A DNA stretch of 64,000 nucleotides, taken from the NCBI RefSeq assembly GCF_012849375.1, contig NZ_CP051684.1, positions 3,100,001-3,164,000 on the forward strand, written 5' to 3'. The first letter of the stretch is position 1. Every line of letters begins with the position of its first letter. Position numbers and translations under genes: made by a program. Below, one piece after another: positions 58,740 to 64,000 of the stretch. Under the pieces are notes generated by a model. That model was not told the DNA's origin, searched no databases, and saw only the letters and a list, made by a program, of their open reading frames with translations. The DNA comes from Duganella dendranthematis. GTDB taxonomy: Bacteria > Pseudomonadota > Gammaproteobacteria > Burkholderiales > Burkholderiaceae_D.

Positions 58740-60140
58740 ATGAACAAGGCGGCTTGGTGGTTGGCGGTGTTGGCGGCGGCGGGCGCGGCGCACGGGGCGG
58801 CGTTGACGCCGGTTCAGCAGCAGATGCGGTCGATTTACCAGGAGCTGGTGGAGACCAATACCACCAATTCGGTTGGCTCCTGTACCGTGGCCGCGCAGAA
58901 GATGGCCAGGCGCCTCAAAGCCGGCGGCTTCAAGGACAACGAACTGCAGATGATCATCCCGCCCGGCGGCCCGCAAAAAGGCAATCTGATCGCGCGCCTG
59001 AAGGGCGACGGCAGCAAGAAACCGCTGCTGCTGCTGGCCCATATCGACGTGGTCGAGGCCAAGCGCGAGGACTGGGAGCGCGATCCGTTCAAGCTGGTCG
59101 AGGAAAACGGCATGTTTTACGCGCGCGGTTCGTCGGACGACAAGGCGATGGCCGCCGCCTTCGTCAACAATATGCTGCTCTACAAAAAAGAGAAGCTGCC
59201 GCTGAAGCGCGACATTATCCTGGCGCTGACCTGCGATGAGGAGCTGGTGCCGTCCCAGTTTGACGGCGCCGAATACCTGGTCAACCATCACCGTGCGCTG
59301 ATCGACGCCGAGATCGCGCTGAACGAAGGCGGCGGCGGTCTGCTGGACAAGGACGGCAAGCCGGTGCGCCACGGCATCCAGGCTGGCGAAAAAATCTACC
59401 AGAGCTTCCAGCTGGAGGTGACCAATCCCGGCGGCCACAGTTCTGCGCCGTTCAAGGACAACGCGATTTATCATCTGGCCGATGGTTTGTCGCGGCTGGG
59501 GCAGTTCTCGTTCCCGTTCAAGCTGTCGCCGGTCACGCGCGCGTACTACGAGCGCATGTCGACGATTGAGAAGGGCCAGGTGGCGCAGGACATGAAGGCG
59601 ATCCTGCAAGATCCGCCGGACCAGGCGGCGCTGGAGCGTTTGTATGCAGTGAGCCCCGTCCACAATTCCACCGTGCGCACCACCTGCGTGGCGACCAAGG
59701 TCGATGCCGGCCACGCCGATAATGCGCTGCCGCAGCGGGCGCGGGCCACGGTCAATTGCCGCATTCTGCCGGGCGAGCCGATCGCCGAGGTGCAGGCGAC
59801 CTTGCAGCGCGTGGTGGCCGATGACAAGATCAAGATCACCCGCATCGGTGATGGCGTGGATGGCCCGATGCCGCCCATGACGCCGGTGCTGATGGCGGCG
59901 GTGGAAGATATCAGTAACGCCATGTGGCCGGGCGTGCCGGTGGTGCCGACCATGTCGACCGGCGGCACCGATGGCCGTTTCCTCAACAATGCCGGCATCT
60001 GGACGTATGGCGTCAGCGGCATGTTCCATGGTCCGGAAGGCAGCGGTGCGCATGGTTTGAATGAGCACATTCGCGTGAAGTCGCTGTACGATGGCCAGGA
60101 ATACCTGTACCGCCTCGGCAAGCGGCTGGCGACGGAATAG
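58740..60140 (+). CDS. Exported M20-family metallopeptidase
   Basis: A 466-residue protein with signal peptide (WLAVLAAAGAAHGA). The M20 two-zinc motifs are LLLAHIDVVEA, FYARGSSDDKAMAAAFVNN and TCDEELVPS, followed by a lid dimerisation domain (about 200-330) with GGHSSAP. It is an amidohydrolase/carboxypeptidase acting on peptides or acyl-amino acids in the periplasm. Copy 3 of the palindromic element follows its stop. Confidence 0.92.
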   Translation: MNKAAWWLAVLAAAGAAHGAALTPVQQQMRSIYQELVETNTTNSVGSCTVAAQKMARRLKAGGFKDNELQMIIPPGGPQKGNLIARLKGDGSKKPLLLLAHIDVVEAKREDWERDPFKLVEENGMFYARGSSDDKAMAAAFVNNMLLYKKEKLPLKRDIILALTCDEELVPSQFDGAEYLVNHHRALIDAEIALNEGGGGLLDKDGKPVRHGIQAGEKIYQSFQLEVTNPGGHSSAPFKDNAIYHLADGLSRLGQFSFPFKLSPVTRAYYERMSTIEKGQVAQDMKAILQDPPDQAALERLYAVSPVHNSTVRTTCVATKVDAGHADNALPQRARATVNCRILPGEPIAEVQATLQRVVADDKIKITRIGDGVDGPMPPMTPVLMAAVEDISNAMWPGVPVVPTMSTGGTDGRFLNNAGIWTYGVSGMFHGPEGSGAHGLNEHIRVKSLYDGQEYLYRLGKRLATE

Positions 60141-60178
60141 GGTGGTGTTTGATTGCGCTGTGCGCGGCACTGCTGCAA

Positions 60179-60226
60179 CCCGCACAGCGCTGCGGCCAGG
60201 GTCTGACCCCGTACGGGGTCAGACCC
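60179..60226 (+). repeat. Palindromic REP-like element, copy 3 (two hairpins)
   Basis: CCGCACAGCGCTGCGG (60180-60195) followed by the 28-base palindrome 60199-60226 (arm GGGTCTGACCCC, centre GTAC). It is the reverse complement of copy 1, and the sequence shared with copy 1 extends about 50 bases. It ends in TTTCGTTTTT, so it may terminate the M20 gene. It lies between the convergent M20 and amylase genes. Confidence 0.85.
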
Positions 60227-60239
60227 TTTCGTTTTTGGG

Positions 60240-61532
60240 TTACTCTGGTACGACGATGCGCCAGCGCCACGGCTTCAGCGTGGACTGGCCCGGTTCGCCG
60301 GGCACTTTGTACTTCTGCGGCTGGGCGGTCGGGTTGACGATCACGCGCACATGGTTGGCGCCTTGCTGGCGCTTGAAGGCAAACACCTGCGGGTTGCCGA
60401 CATCCAGCAACTGCACCGCGCCGCCGGCTGTGCCGCTCCACAGCGCCGGGTTCTGTTTCTTCAGCGCGTTGAGACCGGCGAAGAAGCCTTCCAGCTCATA
60501 GTTCTTCCAGTCGATCGGATCTTTCTCGAAGAACTCCAGCTTCTTGTCCAGCCTCGATTCCTGGCCGTTGTAGACCAGCGGGATGCCGGGCAGCGTGTAG
60601 CTCAGCACCGTCATCGCGCCCCACGCCGGGCCATACAAATCCTTGTCCGCACCTTCCCACGAGTTGATGTCGTGGTTGTTGGTGAACTGCAGACGATAGG
60701 CATCGCGCGGGTAGGCTTTCGGCGGGTTGGTGACGTAGTCGCGCAGCTCGGCGGCCCCGGCTTCGCCCTTGCCGATCTTCTTCATGATGCTATTTAGCGG
60801 CCAGTCGTAGCTGGCGTCGAAGGCTTTGTCGTGCAGCGCCGGTTCGTTCCATTCGGCCAGCATGAACACCGGCTTGATCTTGTCCAGCTGCGCGCGCGCC
60901 TGGTCCCAGAAGGCGGTCGGCACCAGGCCGGCGGCGTCGCAGCGGAAGCCGTCGATGCCCACGTCCTTGACCCAGAAGGCCATGGCGTCGGTCATGCCCT
61001 TCCACAGTTCCTTGTTGTCGTAGTCGAGGCCCACGACGTCGCTCCACTCTTCGGTGCCGCCGGCTTCGTTCTTGAAGGTGACCGAGTAGATTTCACCCTT
61101 GTCGTTTTTCTTGAACCAGTCCGGGTGCTGCGTCACCCACGGGTTGTCCCACGCCGTGTGGTTGCCCACCCAGTCGATGATGACGTGCATGCCCAGCGCG
61201 TGCGCCTGCTTGACCAGCTTGCGCAGGTCGTCGATGGTGCCGTAGTCCGGGTTGACGGCGCTGTAGTCCTGCACCGCATAGTAGCTGCCCAGCGTGCCCT
61301 TGTGGTTCTTCTGGCCAATCGGGTGGATCGGCATCAGCCAGACGATGTCCACGCCCATCTGCTTGAGGCGCGGCAGGCTGGCGGTGACCGCGTTCAGCGT
61401 GCCTTCCTTGCTGAACTGGCGCGGGTTGACTTCATACACATTGGAGCTGCGTGACCACGCCGGGTGTTTCGGCTCGGCGTGGGCGGCGGTGAATAACGTC
61501 GCCAGGATCAGCGAGGCGGCAAGCTTTTTCAT
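60240..61532 (-). CDS. Exported alpha-amylase-family glycosidase (GH13)
   Basis: A 430-residue enzyme with signal peptide (LAASLILATLFTAAHA). GH13 regions: VDIVWLMPIHPIG, HVIIDWVGNHTAWD, the nucleophile in IDGFRCDAAGLVP, the acid/base in FMLAEWNEP, and FTNNHDINSW. It acts on alpha-glucans in the periplasm or outside. It starts 8 bases after the stop of the S9 peptidase upstream, so the two form an operon. Converges with the M20 gene. Confidence 0.92.
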   Translation of the reverse strand: MKKLAASLILATLFTAAHAEPKHPAWSRSSNVYEVNPRQFSKEGTLNAVTASLPRLKQMGVDIVWLMPIHPIGQKNHKGTLGSYYAVQDYSAVNPDYGTIDDLRKLVKQAHALGMHVIIDWVGNHTAWDNPWVTQHPDWFKKNDKGEIYSVTFKNEAGGTEEWSDVVGLDYDNKELWKGMTDAMAFWVKDVGIDGFRCDAAGLVPTAFWDQARAQLDKIKPVFMLAEWNEPALHDKAFDASYDWPLNSIMKKIGKGEAGAAELRDYVTNPPKAYPRDAYRLQFTNNHDINSWEGADKDLYGPAWGAMTVLSYTLPGIPLVYNGQESRLDKKLEFFEKDPIDWKNYELEGFFAGLNALKKQNPALWSGTAGGAVQLLDVGNPQVFAFKRQQGANHVRVIVNPTAQPQKYKVPGEPGQSTLKPWRWRIVVPE

Positions 61533-61540
61533 AGATGTCC

Positions 61541-63901
61541 TTATTTCAGCGTGCGTTCAAACAGTTCATAGATGCGGCGGTATTCGTCGTACCACGATTC
61601 CGGATGCACGAAGCCGTGACGCTCCAGCGGATACGGCGCCAGTTCCCAGTTGGCCTTTTTCAGTTCGATGAAGCGCTGGGCCATGCGCACCGAGTCCTGG
61701 AAGAAGACGTTATCGTCGATCATGCCGTGGGCGATCAGCAGGTTGCCTTTCAGTTTATCGGCATATTCGATCGGCGACGATACCTTGTACGCTTCCGGGT
61801 CCAGCTCCGGGGTGTTCAGGATGTTGGCGGTGTATTCATGGTTGTAGGTGGTCCAGTCGGTGACGGGACGCAGCGCCGCGCCGGATTTGAACTGGTCCGG
61901 TGCGCGCAGCAGCGCCATGAAGGTCATGAAGCCGCCGTAGCTGCCGCCGTAGATGCCGACGTTTTTGACGTCGCCCTGCTGATTGGCCACCATCCAGTTC
62001 AAGCCATCGACGTAGTCTTCCAGTTCCGGATGGCCCATCTGGCGGTAGATCGCGGTGCGCCAGTTGCGGCCATAGCCGAGCGAGGCGCGGTAGTCCATGT
62101 CGATCACGATGTAACCCTTCTGCACCAGCAGGTTGTGGAACATCTGCTCGCGGAAGTAGACCGGGTAGCGCTTGGTGACGTTTTGCAGGTAGCCGGCGCC
62201 GTGCACGAACATCACGACCGGATATTTTTTGCCCGCTTCCAGCGTGGCCGGGCGATACAGCTTGGCCCATACCGGATCGGCGCCGTGGGTCGATGGCACC
62301 GGCACGATTTGCGGCTCGATCCATTCACGCGCCTTGTAGTCGGCGGTGCGGGTGTCGGTCAGCTGGGTGACGGCGCCGCCGCTGCTGCTGACGGTGCCGA
62401 TCTGCGTCGGCATGTAGGCGGTGGAGTAGCGCACCAGCAGCTTGCGGCCGTCCGGCGACAGTGCGAAGCTCTCCACGCCGCCCAGCGACGTCAGCTCCTT
62501 CAGCGCGCCGTCTTTGGTGTTGGTCGAGCAGACCTCATAGGTGCCAGGCAGTTTCGGATTGCACATGAAGTAGGCGGTCTGGCCGTCGCCCGACCAGGTG
62601 ACATTGGACTCTTCCCATTTGCCCGAGGTGAGCGCGCGCGCCTTGCCGTCGGCGGTGCGCAGGTACAGGTGCGCGTAGCCGCTTTCTTCCGATTCGTACC
62701 ACAGCGTGCTGTTGTCCGGCTGCCAGCCAAAGTCGTTGCCGCGGTTGTTGACCCAGGCGGCGTCGCTCAGGCGGTGCAGCGGTTGCAGCCTGGCGGCGCC
62801 GAGGTCGACGGCGGCGATCCAGCGATCCTTGTTGTCGATGGCTTGCGCCAGTACGGCCACGCGCGCGCCGTTGGCGCTCCAGCGGATCGAGTCTTCGCGG
62901 CCCTCGAAACGCACGGCGCGGTTGCCTTTGATCGGATCGAGTTTCTGTGCGACGCGCATCGCGGCCAGCGGATCTTCCTTGATGCCAGGCAGGTCGTCCA
63001 ACGACAGCTCGGTCACTTTGCGGGTGGCGACTTCAATCAGTTTCAGTTGATGCGCCAGCGGGCCGGCTTCGCTGACGCGCTTGCGCTCTTCGTCGGTTTC
63101 TTCGTAGCCGGATTCGGTGACGTATTTCGGCAGTTTGCCGATGCGGCGCTTGTCGCCATCCTTGGCGGCGGTGACCACCAGCATGTAGCGGCCGTCCGGC
63201 GACAGCGAGCTGGTTTCGATGGTGACCTTGTCGCCCAGGTAGATCGGCAGCGGCGCGCGGGTGGCGTCGGCGGCGCGGTCGGTGTTGCGCTGGTCGCGGG
63301 TGTCGTCCTTGTCCTTCTTCAGTTGCGCCAGCGTGGTGATGAGGCGCAGTTGCATGTCGCGGCGGAAGTCGGCGTCGGGGGCGGCGTCCGGGTCTTTGGC
63401 GGTGCGCAGCAGCGCCACCGGCGACACCAGGCGTTCGCTGCGGCTCCAGCTGAACCAGTCGCTGCCCACGCGGAACTGCACGTGGTTGCCATCGGCGGCG
63501 TATTGGGCGTCGGAGGCCGCCGTGGTGCCGCGCACGATCTGCGTCAGCGCACCGGTTTTCAGGTCGCGTTCAAACAGGTCGCCGTTGCGCAGCAGGACGG
63601 CGCGGGTGCGTTCGCGGTTGTAGACCGGGTCGGCGCTATCGAGGTTGGCCAGCTGTTTTTCTTCCACCAGCTTGGCGGCGCTGCCGGCGATCTGGTAGGT
63701 GTCGCGCGGGGCGGAGGCGTTGCGTTTTTGCTTGAAGTAGACCTGGCGGCTGTCCCAGCCCCACCAGGCGGATTCCACCGGGTTGCCGATCCAGTCCGGA
63801 TTGGCCATGGCTTGATCGAGGGTGATGGGCGTTGGTGCAGCGTTGACGGCAGCGGCGTGGGCCGCAATGGCGGTGGCCAGAAGTGGCAATACAAAACGCA
63901 T
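61541..63901 (-). CDS. S9-family peptidase (dipeptidyl peptidase IV-like), exported
   Basis: A 786-residue serine peptidase with signal peptide (LPLLATAIAAHAAAVNA), a DPPIV-type beta-propeller (WWGWDSRQVYFKQKR, SPDGRYMLVV) and C-terminal hydrolase: GGSYGGFMTFMALL (Ser), IAHGMIDDNV (Asp) and RHGFVHPESW (His). It should release dipeptides from peptides in the periplasm. It is the first gene of an operon with the GH13 amylase. Divergence from the other S9 protein is large. Confidence 0.93.
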   Translation of the reverse strand: MRFVLPLLATAIAAHAAAVNAAPTPITLDQAMANPDWIGNPVESAWWGWDSRQVYFKQKRNASAPRDTYQIAGSAAKLVEEKQLANLDSADPVYNRERTRAVLLRNGDLFERDLKTGALTQIVRGTTAASDAQYAADGNHVQFRVGSDWFSWSRSERLVSPVALLRTAKDPDAAPDADFRRDMQLRLITTLAQLKKDKDDTRDQRNTDRAADATRAPLPIYLGDKVTIETSSLSPDGRYMLVVTAAKDGDKRRIGKLPKYVTESGYEETDEERKRVSEAGPLAHQLKLIEVATRKVTELSLDDLPGIKEDPLAAMRVAQKLDPIKGNRAVRFEGREDSIRWSANGARVAVLAQAIDNKDRWIAAVDLGAARLQPLHRLSDAAWVNNRGNDFGWQPDNSTLWYESEESGYAHLYLRTADGKARALTSGKWEESNVTWSGDGQTAYFMCNPKLPGTYEVCSTNTKDGALKELTSLGGVESFALSPDGRKLLVRYSTAYMPTQIGTVSSSGGAVTQLTDTRTADYKAREWIEPQIVPVPSTHGADPVWAKLYRPATLEAGKKYPVVMFVHGAGYLQNVTKRYPVYFREQMFHNLLVQKGYIVIDMDYRASLGYGRNWRTAIYRQMGHPELEDYVDGLNWMVANQQGDVKNVGIYGGSYGGFMTFMALLRAPDQFKSGAALRPVTDWTTYNHEYTANILNTPELDPEAYKVSSPIEYADKLKGNLLIAHGMIDDNVFFQDSVRMAQRFIELKKANWELAPYPLERHGFVHPESWYDEYRRIYELFERTLK

Positions 63902-63973
63902 CGATAGTTTCGCTTGTAGGTTGGGTGAACGGGAGCGCCGGATCGCAGCGCCTCCCAGATTCTAGCCCATGCG

Positions 63974-64000
63974 CTAGCTGCGGGCCATCTTGTCGGTTTG
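63974..64000 (-). CDS. C-terminal end of an unidentified gene (cut by window edge)
   Basis: Reading the minus strand into the window gives QTDKMARS followed by a TAG at 63974-63976. Eight residues do not allow identification; it could be a chance frame. Confidence 0.25.
   Translation of the reverse strand, partial: QTDKMARS

Noticed and set aside
61535..63907. 790-codon plus-strand frame opposite the S9 peptidase
   Set aside because: Antisense shadow of a DPPIV-like gene with a catalytic triad.
1..64000. CRISPR arrays, rRNA genes and prophage
   Set aside because: No regularly spaced repeats, no rRNA segments, and no phage structural, integrase or packaging genes were seen on either strand.

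Overview
The window is chromosomal DNA, mostly GC-rich, from a Gram-negative, motile, heterotrophic bacterium. The gene set points to a betaproteobacterium, most likely Oxalobacteraceae (Massilia/Duganella/Janthinobacterium type). It includes two large TonB-dependent receptors, exported c-type cytochrome and Cu/Zn SOD, Tat-exported oxidoreductases, a GGDEF-EAL protein, an MCP, head-GIN proteins and halogenase/SapC genes. That placement is inference from gene content. No rRNA, CRISPR, prophage or integrase gene was seen. No gene-free stretch exceeds about 300 bases.

Layout. 1-5.1 kb (all minus strand): the start of a truncated AraC-type regulator, then small hypothetical secreted or membrane proteins, a nucleotidyltransferase-like protein, an APH(3')-type kinase and a DUF4844-like protein. 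Roughly 1.5-4.6 kb is visibly AT-richer and looks like acquired accessory DNA. 5.3-9.8 kb: a DeaD-type RNA helicase with two RNA-binding modules, then a lone TnsB-like transposase homologue whose second catalytic aspartate is asparagine, with its own sigma-54-like promoter and terminator. 9.9-12.5 kb: an operon with a textbook sigma-54 promoter encoding a Tat-exported flavin amine oxidase, a cytochrome c and an exported RidA. 12.6-18.7 kb: TonB receptor, esterase, a proline-rich protein and a transglutaminase-like DUF3857 protein. 18.7-30.5 kb: signalling (MazG-like/histidine kinase pair, MCP with GGDEF-EAL, double-sensor CheW protein), two head-GIN proteins and an MFS carrier.

30.6-37.3 kb: PsiF-repeat protein, lipoprotein pullulanase, SodC, a MOSC/alkyltransferase-like fusion, and an SDR with a divergent LysR regulator. 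37.4-47.2 kb: a coherent uptake/modification locus of two tryptophan-halogenase-family enzymes, SapC, a JmjC-like cupin and a large TonB receptor. It is divergent from a polysaccharide deacetylase and a LacI regulator, with two LacI-type operators in the shared intergenic region. 47.2-50.3 kb: a higBA toxin-antitoxin pair and a solo higA embedded in a duplication of the tail of an S9 peptidase gene.

50.5-64 kb: LysR; a bicupin oxalate decarboxylase with MntH (manganese supply); a coiled-coil protein; a solute-binding-like protein; DUF4424; a serine hydrolase; tRNA-Phe(GAA) with a bidirectional terminator; an M20 peptidase; a GH13 amylase; and a second S9 peptidase. Three copies of a palindromic element built on GGGTCTGACCCC lie between genes at 30.6, 37.3 and 60.2 kb.
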